The translations under genes were made by a program, and so were the position numbers. From NCBI RefSeq assembly GCF_039697315.1, contig NZ_CP155619.1, forward strand, positions 992,001-1,056,000: a stretch of 64,000 nt of DNA, written 5' to 3'. Positions 9,760-21,201 of this stretch are shown here, piece by piece; within the stretch, counting starts at the first letter, position 1; every line of letters begins with the position of its first letter. The notes under the pieces are model-generated. The model saw only the letters and a list, made by a program, of their open reading frames with translations. It was not told the origin of the DNA and made no database searches. This stretch comes from Pseudomonas abietaniphila. GTDB lineage: Bacteria > Pseudomonadota > Gammaproteobacteria > Pseudomonadales > Pseudomonadaceae.

Positions 9760-9795
9760 GTTGCAACGCTCAACAGCGTTCATCTGCGCCGAGGG

Positions 9796-10131
9796 TCAGC
9801 GCGGCCCGACCGTTTCGCTCACCAGCTCATAGGCATTGAAGGTCATCGCCGTGGTGCGATGAGCACGAATCAGCCCCCACAGATCACCCTCGCCCTGCTC
9901 GGCATTCTCGAACGCCTTCTCACAATCGGATTTGGACCGCCACAGCACATGGCTGAGGACGCGCTGCTGATCCTCACTGACGTGCAGACTGGCGCGGATG
10001 AAGCCGGGGTAGGTGCGGGTGAATCGCTCGAAGCGCTCATTGAGCGCCGTCACCAGGCCCGATTGATGACGCGGATCAACCATAAACTCGACGAACTGAC
10101 TGAACGGAAGGTTTGAGTCTTGTGACGTCAT
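9796..10131 (-). CDS. Antibiotic biosynthesis monooxygenase (ABM) domain protein
   Basis: A 111-residue small alpha+beta-barrel protein of the ABM type (QFVEFMVDPRHQSGLVTALN, then YPGFIRASLHVSEDQQRVLSHVLWRS), a fold of cofactor-free oxygenases acting on quinone-like compounds. It is divergent from soxR and its promoter contains a SoxR-type operator, so it is probably a redox-cycling-compound response gene. The arrangement matches PA2274/soxR in P. aeruginosa as I recall it. The substrate is unknown. Confidence 0.8.
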   Translation of the reverse strand: MTSQDSNLPFSQFVEFMVDPRHQSGLVTALNERFERFTRTYPGFIRASLHVSEDQQRVLSHVLWRSKSDCEKAFENAEQGEGDLWGLIRAHRTTAMTFNAYELVSETVGPR

Positions 10132-10260
10132 GGACGCTCTCCACTGATGACGGGTGTCGCTGAACAGAATGCTTCATGGCCTGATCGTGCGAACTACGAA
10201 TCTTGCGGTGCTGTTACCGATGGGTTTCGCGGGACTCCCTGTTGCGAACCGAGGCCACGA

Positions 10261-10291
10261 AGGGTAAAACCTCCACCTAACTAGAGGTCAA
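10261..10291 (-). promoter_or_regulatory. SoxR-dependent promoter and operator
   Basis: On the minus strand a -35 TTGACC (10291-10286) and a -10-like TACCCT (10266-10261) are separated by 19 bases, the overlong spacer typical of MerR-family promoters. Inside the spacer lies CCTC-N10-GAGG (10270-10287), the 18-bp layout of SoxR boxes. It points toward the ABM-domain gene, with a leader of about 120 bases. Confidence 0.78.
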
Positions 10292-10328
10292 GTGCGATTT
10301 GGCAATCAACAATGGAGCCCACAGCGAC

Positions 10329-10790
10329 ATGCGAAGCGCCGATACCCCGCTGGTCAACCGCGAACTCACTGTCGGCCAACTCTCGGCGCGCAGCGGCGTG
10401 GCCATTACCGCGCTGCGGTTCTACGAAGCCAAGGGTCTGATCAGCAGCCAGCGCAACGCCGGCAATCAACGTCGATACCCTCGCGACATGCTTCGTCGCG
10501 TGGCGCTGATCAAGACCGCACAACGCCTGGGGATCCCGCTGGCCAGCATCCAATCGGCCCTGGACACATTGCCCGCCGATCGCCCGCCGACCACCGAGGA
10601 CTGGAACAGGCTGTCCGAGCGCTGGAAAGCCGACCTGGACGAACGGATCAATCGCCTGACGGCGCTGCGCGATCAACTCAACGGTTGTATCGGCTGCGGC
10701 TGCCTGTCCATGGAAGCCTGCCCGCTGCGCAACTGGGGCGACAGCCTGGGCGAAAGCGGCGCCGGACCGCGCCTGCTGGATCAGGACTGA
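10329..10790 (+). CDS. soxR: Redox-sensing transcriptional activator SoxR
   Basis: A 153-residue MerR-family regulator. The winged helix-turn-helix is at residues 11-80 (LSARSGVAITALRFYEAKGL), followed by the dimer helix and the [2Fe-2S] motif CxxCxCx5C with cysteines at 120, 123, 125 and 131. Oxidation of the cluster by redox-cycling agents such as phenazines activates target promoters. The ATG starting Met-Arg-Ser was preferred over an in-frame TTG 30 bases upstream because it gives the family length. A SoxR box lies 40 bases upstream but faces the divergent ABM gene. The 3' end overlaps the convergent hypothetical gene by 10 bases. Confidence 0.93.
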   Translation: MRSADTPLVNRELTVGQLSARSGVAITALRFYEAKGLISSQRNAGNQRRYPRDMLRRVALIKTAQRLGIPLASIQSALDTLPADRPPTTEDWNRLSERWKADLDERINRLTALRDQLNGCIGCGCLSMEACPLRNWGDSLGESGAGPRLLDQD

Positions 10791-11266
10791 AGGTTTTGCG
10801 GACTGACCAGCGTTGCCGCCAATGTACGGTCATCCAATGACAGTTTCATTTGCTGCATCGCCTCGTTCAGCTGATTGGTCGCCTGAATCAGTGAGTTGGT
10901 CATGGCCATGATTTCCATCTGCAATTGACGGATCTTGCCCTCGCGCGCCCTCGGCGACAGCGAACGGTCTTTCATGAACGCCTGCATGTCTTTCATGCGT
11001 TTGGCGATGCGCTCCTGAATCGAGCGGATCATCTTCAACTGTTCCTTGATGCGCTTGGGCAGGTTGGTTGCGTCGATGTCCGCGTTTTTATCACCGGTCT
11101 TCGCTGCCTGTTGCGCCTCGGGCGACAGCAACACCTCGATGCCCTGACGCACCTGGTCGGCCGCGCTGGGCGTGGGAGTTTCTTCGACAGCCTGCTGATT
11201 TTTAACGAAGGTTTGCTGCACCAGCGTCGCGGCGTCCGCCGGGTTCCTGAAATTCAAGCTCAACAT
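10781..11266 (-). CDS. Hypothetical coiled-coil protein
   Basis: A 161-residue soluble protein with no signal peptide or cysteine. The N-terminal third is low in structure (Pro/Ala/Gln-rich); residues about 70-145 form long amphipathic helices (IKEQLKMIRSIQERIAKRMK; EGKIRQLQMEIMAMTNSLIQ), probably a coiled-coil hairpin. The ATG has GGAGG 9 bases upstream, so it is very likely translated. It overlaps the soxR end tail-to-tail. I do not recognise a family. Confidence 0.75.
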   Translation of the reverse strand: MLSLNFRNPADAATLVQQTFVKNQQAVEETPTPSAADQVRQGIEVLLSPEAQQAAKTGDKNADIDATNLPKRIKEQLKMIRSIQERIAKRMKDMQAFMKDRSLSPRAREGKIRQLQMEIMAMTNSLIQATNQLNEAMQQMKLSLDDRTLAATLVSPQNLQS

Positions 11267-11680
11267 GACTGAACGCCTCCATAGCCCTGATCATCGCATC
11301 GATCCACCCGGCCGCTTCAAACGGTATAACCGGGGCGATATCGGGCTTTCGGCTCGTTCGGATAGGGCTTTAGAGCAAACAGCAAAATTTGTGTCGAAGT
11401 CGACACAATCGGGGGCCATGCGGTGGGTCGTTCAACATTGATATGTCTGACCCTGCTTATTCGTCGGAATGCCGCCCAAACCAAGCTCGCTCCCACAGTT
11501 CTGAGGTTTGGACACAGATTTACACATGTCCTCAAACCCTGTGGGAGACGTCCGAGGTTACGAGGGTATGGGCCGCACTTCGGACGAATGCGGTCGGTCA
11601 TTCCCCATTGATTCCGCTGCAAAACCGCCCCCCAGAAAGACGACTCAGTTTCGACGCCGGGCTCCCTGTGCGAGTTCGTT
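11267..11680. other. Intergenic region with dispersed repeat pieces
   Basis: No convincing gene. It holds two repeat segments (11420-11497 and 11541-11601) related in inverted orientation to segments at 13326-13437 on the other side of the FAD-protein gene. A short palindrome GTCGAAGTCGACAC lies near 11393. Confidence 0.6.
11420..11601. repeat. Dispersed repeat, left copy flanking the FAD gene
   Basis: The reverse complement of 11420-11497 reads GTGGGAGCGAGCTTGGT...GGGCGGCATTCCGACGAAT...GGGTCAG, matching 13326-13400 with only scattered changes. 11541-11601 carries the second module (GACGTCCGAGGTTACGA...GAATGCGGT), related to 13392-13437 and to the 61-kb array. Confidence 0.7.
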
Positions 11681-13093
11681 TCAACCAGCAACCAGCCGTG
11701 CAGCCAATGCCTTGGCCTGCAACGCCACGTCGGTCACCGCGGTGCTTTCCCACCACAGACCGCGCAACGGCGGGCCCATGGCGAACAGGCGGGAAGACAC
11801 CCGTCCCTGTGCGTCAACGACCGCGCCGCCGGGATCGGCCGCGATCCCCAGCGCCAAGGGTCCAGGCTGAATGAGCCCGCGCGCCAGCAACTGGCGGGGC
11901 AAGGCGCGGTCGACTCGGCGCCAGTCGTATTGAATGCCGGTCGAATTGATCAGCGCCGCACCGCTTTCTACCGTTGAATGATCATCGCCACGATAGCGCA
12001 CGCTGATCCGCACCTGCCCCGCGTGCGCCTCCTCAACGCTCAGCAAAGAAGCGGCGTGAATGTTCAATCGCCCCTCCTCCACCAGCCGGTCCAGCAACCG
12101 TGCGCTGGGCGGTGGCGAGCGGTGGTGATGGCTCTCCCACCAGGGACGCACATGGCGAACGAATTGACGTCGCTGCAGATCGCTCGCCTGACTCCACAAC
12201 CGCGGGATGTGCACCCGAACGGTGTCCAGCGGCGCTTGCCAGTCGATGCCCTGCGCAATCGCCTGCTCGCATTGCTCGCGCAGTGCCCGGACCAACTGCC
12301 GGGTGCTGCGAATGCTGTGATCGGCGCCGAGAAAATCCGGCCAGGCCGGCGGTTGGCGGCGCACGTGGGGCAACAACCCGTGGCGAGAAAACACGTCGAT
12401 CGGGCCGCGATGCCCGGCCTGTTCCAACGACACCACCGCATCGACCATGGTCAAACCCGATCCGATGATCAACACCCGCCCGCCCGGATCAAGGTGATGC
12501 ATCGCCTCGACATCCCAAGGATCGACCGCTGCGGCATTGAGCGCGTTGGAGTCGCGTTGTGGCGTTCGAGCGGCCGCGAACATGCCGGTGGCCAGAACGC
12601 CGAGATCGCCCTTCAACCGAGCACCGTCCGCCAGCGTGAGGACAACACCTGAAGTATCGCTTTGCAGATCGGTGACTTCGCCACGCACGTGCTCGACCGT
12701 CGAGCCGTGAAGCGCGCCGACGGCCTTGGCTTCGGCCAGACGCTGCTGCACATAGAGCCCGAAAATGCCGCGCGGCGGAAACAGTTCGGCCACCGGGACA
12801 TGCTGTTCGTCAGACTCGGGCCAGCCGCCTGCGGCGATGTAATCACCGAGCCATTGGGTCAGGTCGTCCGCGTTGTCCGGATCGACACTCATGCGCGCGG
12901 CGTTGCCGTTCAGCGTGTGACCCAGTTCGGTCGCACTATAGGCCTCGCCGCGCCCCAGTTCGCTGCGCGACTCGACGATCACGATGTGCCGCCTGCCCGG
13001 CAGACGCAGCAGCTGCACCGCCAGCATCGTGCCGCTCAGGCCGCCGCCAACGATGAGGACATCGGCGCCCGCTTGCGTGTTCTCTGAACTCAT
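11681..13093 (-). CDS. FAD/NAD(P)-binding oxidoreductase
   Basis: A 470-residue cytoplasmic flavoprotein. The N-terminal dinucleotide fold DVLIVGGGLSGTMLAVQLL is followed by the acidic strand end VIVESRSELGRG; a second Rossmann site GGRVLIIGSGLTMVDAV lies near residue 215, and the C-terminal FAD loop is near AMGPPLRG. The layout fits the FAD-NAD(P)-binding (HpyO/YdhS-like) family, whose members include flavin hydroxylases; the substrate is not predictable. The ATG (Met-Ser-Ser-Glu) with AAGGCGAAG upstream was chosen; a further in-frame start would add 7 basic residues. It is a single gene between inverted repeats. Confidence 0.85.
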   Translation of the reverse strand: MSSENTQAGADVLIVGGGLSGTMLAVQLLRLPGRRHIVIVESRSELGRGEAYSATELGHTLNGNAARMSVDPDNADDLTQWLGDYIAAGGWPESDEQHVPVAELFPPRGIFGLYVQQRLAEAKAVGALHGSTVEHVRGEVTDLQSDTSGVVLTLADGARLKGDLGVLATGMFAAARTPQRDSNALNAAAVDPWDVEAMHHLDPGGRVLIIGSGLTMVDAVVSLEQAGHRGPIDVFSRHGLLPHVRRQPPAWPDFLGADHSIRSTRQLVRALREQCEQAIAQGIDWQAPLDTVRVHIPRLWSQASDLQRRQFVRHVRPWWESHHHRSPPPSARLLDRLVEEGRLNIHAASLLSVEEAHAGQVRISVRYRGDDHSTVESGAALINSTGIQYDWRRVDRALPRQLLARGLIQPGPLALGIAADPGGAVVDAQGRVSSRLFAMGPPLRGLWWESTAVTDVALQAKALAARLVAG

Positions 13094-13528
13094 TATTCTT
13101 CGCCTTTTTCGCATTACTCATTGCCATGCCATCAGCACGGGCGCGCACGCCTGATTATGAAGAGCGTGCAAAGGGATTCAAGCAGGACCTTGGTCGGTCC
13201 GTTGCGGTACGAAGGATGCAAGGCACGGCGCATGCCGGGTTTTGGCGGGGTTTGGTGATTCAACGCGGGCAAACTGTTGATCAGCTGTCCCGCTTGCAAC
13301 AGCACTGAGGCCGAAAGTGATCCCCGTGGGAGCGAGCTTGGTCTGGGCGGCATTCCGACGAATTCGGTGGGTCAGCGACATCCATGCTGAATGACACACC
13401 GCGTTCGCTGCCGTCGTAACCTCCGACGTCTCCTACAAATAGTGCGGGGTTACCAGAATTCGCGGTGGAGACTCAATCTGTGGGAGCCGGCTTGCTGGCG
13501 AATGTTGATGATGGGATGCACCGACCTT
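13094..13528. other. Intergenic region with repeats
   Basis: No gene seen. The first 220 bases hold nothing recognisable; from 13326 to the end it is packed with repeat pieces: the right copy of the flanking dispersed repeat and a REP half near 13480-13502. Confidence 0.6.
13326..13503. repeat. Dispersed repeat, right copy, plus REP half
   Basis: The first module (GTGGGAGCGAGCTTGGTCTG onward) is the inverted partner of 11420-11497. The second, TGACACACCGCGTTCGCTGC...CGTAACCTCCGACGTCTCC, is one arm of the palindrome found four times at 61 kb. A REP half TGTGGGAGCCGGCTTGCTGG follows. Confidence 0.7.
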
Positions 13529-14092
13529 CTACAGCACCACATTGCGCACAAACCGCAGCACCTGGTCGCCATCGTTGCGATAAGCATGGGGCCGGTTGCT
13601 GGCGAACATGAAAAACTCACTGGCGGCGACCTGCCGTGTTTCATCCGGCAAGGCGACGGTCAGGCAACCCTCGATCACGTAGACCTGCTCGCTCCAACCA
13701 TCGGGATCGGCCTCGGAAACATAGGACTCGCCTGGGGCGAGACTGAATTCCCACAGTTCCACCTCACGCCGCGCGACCGCCTTGGCCAGCAAAACCGCCT
13801 TGCTCCCCGGCAACGACCCGGCCCAGGCGACTTCGTTGATACGGCTTGGATCACGCTCGTCCGGCGCCTGGATCAGGTCACTGAACGCCACGTTCAGAGC
13901 CTCGGCCACCCGGTCCAGAGTCGCCAGGCTGACGTTCCTCTCGCCCGCCTCAATGGCCACCAGCATGCGCCGGCTGACCCCGGATTTTTCCGACAACACG
14001 GTCTGACTCAAGTCCGCCTCATGCCGCAGGCGCCGTACATTGAGGCTGACGTGTTGCAGCACCGAGGCGCGGGGTAAATTTTCCTTGGGCAC
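13529..14092 (-). CDS. XRE-family regulator with C-terminal cupin domain
   Basis: A 187-residue regulator: Cro/C1-type helix-turn-helix at about residues 15-70 (LRHEADLSQTVLSEKSGVS, then VAIEAGERNVSLATLDRVAEAL), then a single cupin_2 barrel (about 105-185; EFSLAPGESY, EQVYVIEGCLTVAL, FFMFASNRPHAYRN). Such proteins repress catabolic or transport genes and bind a small ligand in the cupin. It sits upstream of nothing obvious; rlmM is 40 bases away on the same strand and is transcribed first, so the two might be co-transcribed. Confidence 0.87.
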   Translation of the reverse strand: MPKENLPRASVLQHVSLNVRRLRHEADLSQTVLSEKSGVSRRMLVAIEAGERNVSLATLDRVAEALNVAFSDLIQAPDERDPSRINEVAWAGSLPGSKAVLLAKAVARREVELWEFSLAPGESYVSEADPDGWSEQVYVIEGCLTVALPDETRQVAASEFFMFASNRPHAYRNDGDQVLRFVRNVVL

Positions 14093-14131
14093 TCGATCAA
14101 CTCCTTCAACAGACGGCTTGAAACCCCTGTC

Positions 14132-15199
14132 TCACGCTTTGCGCTTCATATCCAGCCGTCGCAGGTGGCAGGTCACTTCCTCACGATCGTGGTAGAGCTG
14201 TTTGCAGCCAATCGAAACCTTGACGCCCCGCGCCTTGAAGCCTTCCTCGATGCGATCGAGCAAGCGACGCACCTCGGCATACCGCTGCTTCATCGGCAGT
14301 TTGAGGTTGACCACCGCCTCGCGGCACAGGCCCTCGCCCAGCCAGGTCTCCAGCAAGGCCGCGTTGCGCGCCGGTTTTTCGACGATGTCGCACACCATCC
14401 AGTCCACGGGCTGACGCGGCTTGTAGGTGAAACCGTCGGCCATCAAGTGCTGCACCAGCCCCGTGTCCATCAGGCTCTCGGCCATCGGACCGTTGTCGAT
14501 GGCGGTCACCAGCATACCGCGCCTGACCAGCTGATACGTCCAGCCACCGGGCGCTGCACCGAGGTCGACGCCGGTCATGTCGCCCGACAACCGCTCGTCC
14601 CACTGATCACGCGGAATGAAGTGATGCCAGGCCTCTTCCAGTTTCAGCGTCGAACGGCTCGGCGCCTCACGCGGGAATTTCAGGCGGGGAATGCCCATCG
14701 GCCACATCGCTGAGTTGTCGCCATCGGCCAGGCCGAGAAACACTTCCCGGCCGCTTTTGAAGGTCAGCAGCAGGCGCGGCAGGCTTGGGTTTTCCACCAG
14801 TTTCCCGGCTTTCTCCAGCGCTTTGCGCAGCGGGCCTTCGAACTTGCGACAAAACGTCGAAAGCTCCTTGCCGTCGTTGGTATCGACCACCTCCAGCCAC
14901 AGACTGCCGCACGTGCCAAAGCCGGCCATGTGCTCAAGGATGACGCTGATGCGGTCGGTTTCCGGCAGCTCGACGAACACGCCGCGGGCCCATTGCCGAG
15001 GGAAAATCAAATCGGTGAAGCGCACGCCGTTCATCAGGCGTTCGGCGCCATCCGGCTCGGTGCAGATGAACTCGGCGCAGGCGGCATTGGGTTTGGCCTT
15101 GGCATAACCCGACACGTTCAGCCGCGCGGCATGCTCGCTGATTTCCGAGCAGACTTCGCCTTCGAAGCCGGGGCGGCAGTGCATAAAAAGGGTGTTCAC
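14132..15199 (-). CDS. rlmM: 23S rRNA (cytidine-2498-2'-O)-methyltransferase RlmM
   Basis: A 355-residue enzyme that methylates the 2'-hydroxyl of C2498 in the peptidyl-transferase loop of 23S rRNA. An N-terminal THUMP-like half is followed by a Rossmann methyltransferase half with the SAM motif GVDLGAAPGGWTYQL, the acidic DNGPMAESL, the catalytic-lysine segments CDIVEKPAR and VVNLKLPMKQRY, and a C-terminal YHDREEVTCHLRR. The start is the GTG (read as Met-Asn-Thr-Leu-Phe) 8 bases after GGAG; a longer frame would add nine non-family residues. Confidence 0.95.
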   Translation of the reverse strand: MNTLFMHCRPGFEGEVCSEISEHAARLNVSGYAKAKPNAACAEFICTEPDGAERLMNGVRFTDLIFPRQWARGVFVELPETDRISVILEHMAGFGTCGSLWLEVVDTNDGKELSTFCRKFEGPLRKALEKAGKLVENPSLPRLLLTFKSGREVFLGLADGDNSAMWPMGIPRLKFPREAPSRSTLKLEEAWHHFIPRDQWDERLSGDMTGVDLGAAPGGWTYQLVRRGMLVTAIDNGPMAESLMDTGLVQHLMADGFTYKPRQPVDWMVCDIVEKPARNAALLETWLGEGLCREAVVNLKLPMKQRYAEVRRLLDRIEEGFKARGVKVSIGCKQLYHDREEVTCHLRRLDMKRKA

Positions 15200-15442
15200 T
15201 GGACGGTCTCCTCGCGCACCGGACAATGGCCGGGCGCAACCTATACTTGAGGATTAACCTCAATGACTCGAAAGCGGCGCATGATAGCCGAATCAGGAAC
15301 CACTGGCTTGGCCAGAGGGTCCAGTACTACTCAATGCGCATTAACAGGCGCCGACCAGAGCGCTCGACGACATCGTCTTACCGCCCGTTCCGTTAGTCCG
15401 TTTCGCCCGTCCGTACCGTGCGGACCCGTCAAGGAGTTAGTC

Positions 15443-18184
<2,742 letters not shown>

Positions 18185-18208
18185 TCGAGGCCGCAGACAC
18201 GCAAACCC

Positions 18209-18297
18209 TGTAGGAGCGAGCTTGCTCGCGAAGGCGTCAGATCAGAGACCTCTCTACTCATTGATCCAATGCATTCGCGAGCAAGCTCGTTCCTACA
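18209..18297. repeat. REP palindrome
   Basis: TGTAGGAGCGAGCTTGCTCG and its inverted copy CGAGCAAGCTCGTTCCTACA lie 24 bases after the acnA stop. Confidence 0.88.
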
Positions 18298-18444
18298 GGC
18301 TCACCCTTGAAGTCTGCCTTCTCGATAAACACCCTCCACCCTCGAAACGCTTTTCATCCCCTCACTTTCAGCCGATTCCCACAAGCATCCTCGTTTAATC
18401 AACGCTAAAATCGCCGGCCTTATCCCACCCTCAAGGACGACCTC

Positions 18445-19236
18445 ATGCCGGCGCTCCGCTGGAGCACACTGACGCTGCTCACCCTCGGTTACTGCATCGC
18501 GCTGGTGTACGGGCAATTGAGCACGCCCGTGGTCGTCACATTCGGGCTGTTGATCATGGCCGGGATTTGCGTCAGTCATTTCCCACACCTGGGTGTGCGC
18601 ACGTTGGGTCATGCGCTGTTCGTCGCACTCGCTGCGGGCCTGGCCAGTCATTGGTTGCCCGGCTTTTTCAGTGCCCGTGTGATCACGGCCGTACGCTTCA
18701 CCCCGGAAGCCGCGCCCTTTTCGATGTACCTCAACCTCGATAAACCCTTGATTGGCTTCTGGGTAGCGCTGGCCTGTCCCTGGGTGTTCACCGCCGTTGC
18801 CCTGCGCCGTGCCGTGATCGCCACGTCCGTGATGCTGCCTGTCACCACCGTCCTCTGCCTGATCACCGCAATGTCGATGAGCCTGATTGGCTGGACACCG
18901 AAATGGCCCGCGCAAGGCGGTATCTGGGCGTTGAACAACCTGTTGCTGGTCACCCTCACCGAAGAGCTGATTTTCCGGGGTTACCTGCAGGGAGGGCTGA
19001 CCCGTTTGCTCAAACGCGTGCCATATCACCAGACGCTGGCCCTGCTCCTCGCCTCGCTGGCGTTTGGTCTGTCCCACCTCGGCGCAGGCTGGCAATGGGC
19101 CGTGCTGGCGGGCATCGCGGGGCTCGGCTATGGAATCGCCTACCGTTCTGGCGGGCTTGCGGCTGCGGTCGTTACCCACTTCGGGCTCAATCTCGCGCAT
19201 TTCAGTCTATTCACGTACCCGATGTTCGATCGCTGA
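18445..19236 (+). CDS. CPBP-family intramembrane metalloprotease
   Basis: A 263-residue protein with about eight hydrophobic segments. The CPBP (CAAX protease/bacteriocin-processing) motifs are visible: EELIFRGYLQGGLTR (EExxxR), FGLSHLG and VVTHFGLNLAH, supplying the glutamates and histidines that bind the metal within the membrane. Bacterial members cleave membrane peptides or confer bacteriocin self-immunity; no substrate gene is adjacent. It is inserted between acnA and aer, which I recall as adjacent in P. aeruginosa. Confidence 0.85.
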   Translation: MPALRWSTLTLLTLGYCIALVYGQLSTPVVVTFGLLIMAGICVSHFPHLGVRTLGHALFVALAAGLASHWLPGFFSARVITAVRFTPEAAPFSMYLNLDKPLIGFWVALACPWVFTAVALRRAVIATSVMLPVTTVLCLITAMSMSLIGWTPKWPAQGGIWALNNLLLVTLTEELIFRGYLQGGLTRLLKRVPYHQTLALLLASLAFGLSHLGAGWQWAVLAGIAGLGYGIAYRSGGLAAAVVTHFGLNLAHFSLFTYPMFDR

Positions 19237-19339
19237 GCGACATCCGCGCCAACCCTTCCCATGACGCAGTTCACAAAACGCTTAATTTCCTGACTGACGG
19301 GCCGATAACTCATCAAAGCCTTTCCGGATTGAACAGCGC

Positions 19340-20905
19340 ATGCGAAATAACCAGCCCATCACCCAACGCGAACGGACGTTCCCGGCGCAACAACGGTTGA
19401 TCTCGACCACCGACGCGCGCGGCGTGATCACCTATTGCAACGAAGCGTTCGTTGAAATCAGTGGTTTTTCCCACGATGAACTGATCAAAGCGCCACACAA
19501 CACCGTGCGCCACCCTGACGTACCATCCGCGGTGTTCGAACACATGTGGGGCACCCTCAAACAGGGTCTGCCGTGGATGGGCATCGTCAAGAATCGCTGC
19601 AAAAACGGCGATCATTACTGGGTCAACGCTTACGTCACGCCGATCTTTGAGAACAAGCAGGTCGTCGGCTTTGAATCGGTGCGCATCAAGCCCACAGCCG
19701 AACAGATCCGTCGGGCGGAAGCGCTCTATCAACGCCTGAACAGCGGCAAGGCCGCCGTGCCGGGCCGCGATAAATGGCTGCCGGTGCTGCAGGACTGGTT
19801 GCCGTTCATCATGGTCAGCCAACTGAGCTTCCTGATCGGCGTGTGGCTCAACTCCCACTGGGGCTTTGCGCTGGCTGCCGCCCTCTCCGTGCCGCTGGGC
19901 CTGCTCGGCCTGAGCTGGCAGCAACGTGGCCTCAAGCGACTGCTGCGTCTGGCAGAACAGACCACGTCCGACCCGTTAATCGCGCAGATGTACACCGACA
20001 GCCGCGGCCCGCAAGCGCGCCTGGAAATGTCCATCCTGAGCCAGGAAGCGCGCCTGAAAACCTGCCTGACCCGGCTGCAGGACACGGCCGAACACCTGAA
20101 CTCACAAGCCCGGCAGTCCGACACCCTGGCCCAGGCCAGCTCCAGCGGCCTGGAACGCCAACGCGTGGAAACCGAGCAAGTCGCCACGGCGATCAATCAG
20201 ATGGCCTCGACCACTCAGGAAGTCGCCAGCCACGTACAACGCACCGCCGACGCCACCCAGCAAGCGAACGAACTGACCCGTCGCGGGCGCAACATCGCCA
20301 GCGAAACCCGTGAAGCCATTCAGCGTCTGTCCGCCTCGGTCGGCGAAACCGGCCTGACCGTGACTCAACTGGCCAAGGACAGCGACGAGATCGGCGGCGT
20401 GGTCGACGTGATCAAAGGCATCGCCGACCAGACCAACCTGCTCGCCCTCAACGCCGCCATCGAGGCTGCCCGTGCCGGTGAAATGGGCCGTGGTTTTGCC
20501 GTGGTCGCCGACGAAGTTCGTCAGTTGGCGCAGCGCACCACCGAATCCACCGGTCAGATCCATTCGCTGATCGCCAAACTGCAACAGACCGCCAACAACG
20601 CCGTGCAGACCATGGAAGTCGGTCGCCGTCAGGCCGAAGAAGGCGTCGAGCAGGTCATGGAAGCCGACAAGGCGCTGGTGGGCATCAGCGATGCCGTCGC
20701 CAACATCACCGACATGGCCACCCAGATCGCCGCCGCCACCGAAGAACAGAGCTCCGTGGCCGAAGAAGTCAGCCGCAACATCAGCACCATCGCCCACTTG
20801 GCCGACCAGACCTCCGACGAAGCCCGCCGCTCAGCCACCCTCAGCGCCGAACTGACCCACACCGCCAACACCCAATACTCCTTGGTGGAGCGATTCAACC
20901 GCTAA
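19340..20905 (+). CDS. aer: Aerotaxis receptor Aer
   Basis: A 521-residue energy taxis receptor. The PAS domain that binds FAD spans about residues 15-115 ([20 protein letters not shown], ... [14 protein letters not shown]). One hydrophobic hairpin (about 150-195, [20 protein letters not shown]) anchors it in the inner membrane, followed by a HAMP-like link and the chemoreceptor signalling helix pair, with the conserved tip [19 protein letters not shown] near 380. It has no periplasmic domain, as expected for Aer. It signals redox state to CheA/CheW. A strong terminator follows. Position next to acnA and the cco/anr block is the conserved Pseudomonas arrangement. Confidence 0.94.
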   Translation: MRNNQPITQRERTFPAQQRLISTTDARGVITYCNEAFVEISGFSHDELIKAPHNTVRHPDVPSAVFEHMWGTLKQGLPWMGIVKNRCKNGDHYWVNAYVTPIFENKQVVGFESVRIKPTAEQIRRAEALYQRLNSGKAAVPGRDKWLPVLQDWLPFIMVSQLSFLIGVWLNSHWGFALAAALSVPLGLLGLSWQQRGLKRLLRLAEQTTSDPLIAQMYTDSRGPQARLEMSILSQEARLKTCLTRLQDTAEHLNSQARQSDTLAQASSSGLERQRVETEQVATAINQMASTTQEVASHVQRTADATQQANELTRRGRNIASETREAIQRLSASVGETGLTVTQLAKDSDEIGGVVDVIKGIADQTNLLALNAAIEAARAGEMGRGFAVVADEVRQLAQRTTESTGQIHSLIAKLQQTANNAVQTMEVGRRQAEEGVEQVMEADKALVGISDAVANITDMATQIAAATEEQSSVAEEVSRNISTIAHLADQTSDEARRSATLSAELTHTANTQYSLVERFNR

Positions 20906-20925
20906 CCTCTTCACGCAATACCCCG

Positions 20926-20957
20926 AGCCCCGACAGTGCTACTGTCGGGGCTTTTTT
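20926..20957 (+). terminator. Rho-independent terminator after aer
   Basis: An 11-bp perfect stem AGCCCCGACAG / CTGTCGGGGCT with a 5-base loop, followed by six T. It marks the boundary between the conserved core and the accessory cluster. Confidence 0.95.
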
Positions 20958-21035
20958 ATTGTTTGCGAGAAAGTAGGAAGTTTCCGAAAGTTGCACACAG
21001 CTGCATTTTTCGCCGAATTATTGAGGAATGTCGGG

Positions 21036-21064
21036 TTGACAGAGCAGAACAATCGCTATTAGTT
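21036..21064 (+). promoter_or_regulatory. Shared upstream motif, copy 1 (TTGACA-N17-TTAGTT)
   Basis: A consensus -35 TTGACA and, exactly 17 bases later, TTAGTT preceded by GCTA. The same two boxes with the same spacing precede two other members of the modular family. It lies 137 bases before the putative start of the 21202 gene. Confidence 0.6.
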
Positions 21065-21201
21065 GAAATTCAGATAGCGAAATCAAATAACACCATGATG
21101 GTGTTGGCGCTGATCTAGAGCGCTTGTTCTCGAAGAATGCATTCCAGCGTTTGATCCGGACAATTGCGACTCACTACTAGCAAAACAAAGGAATCCAAAT
21201 A

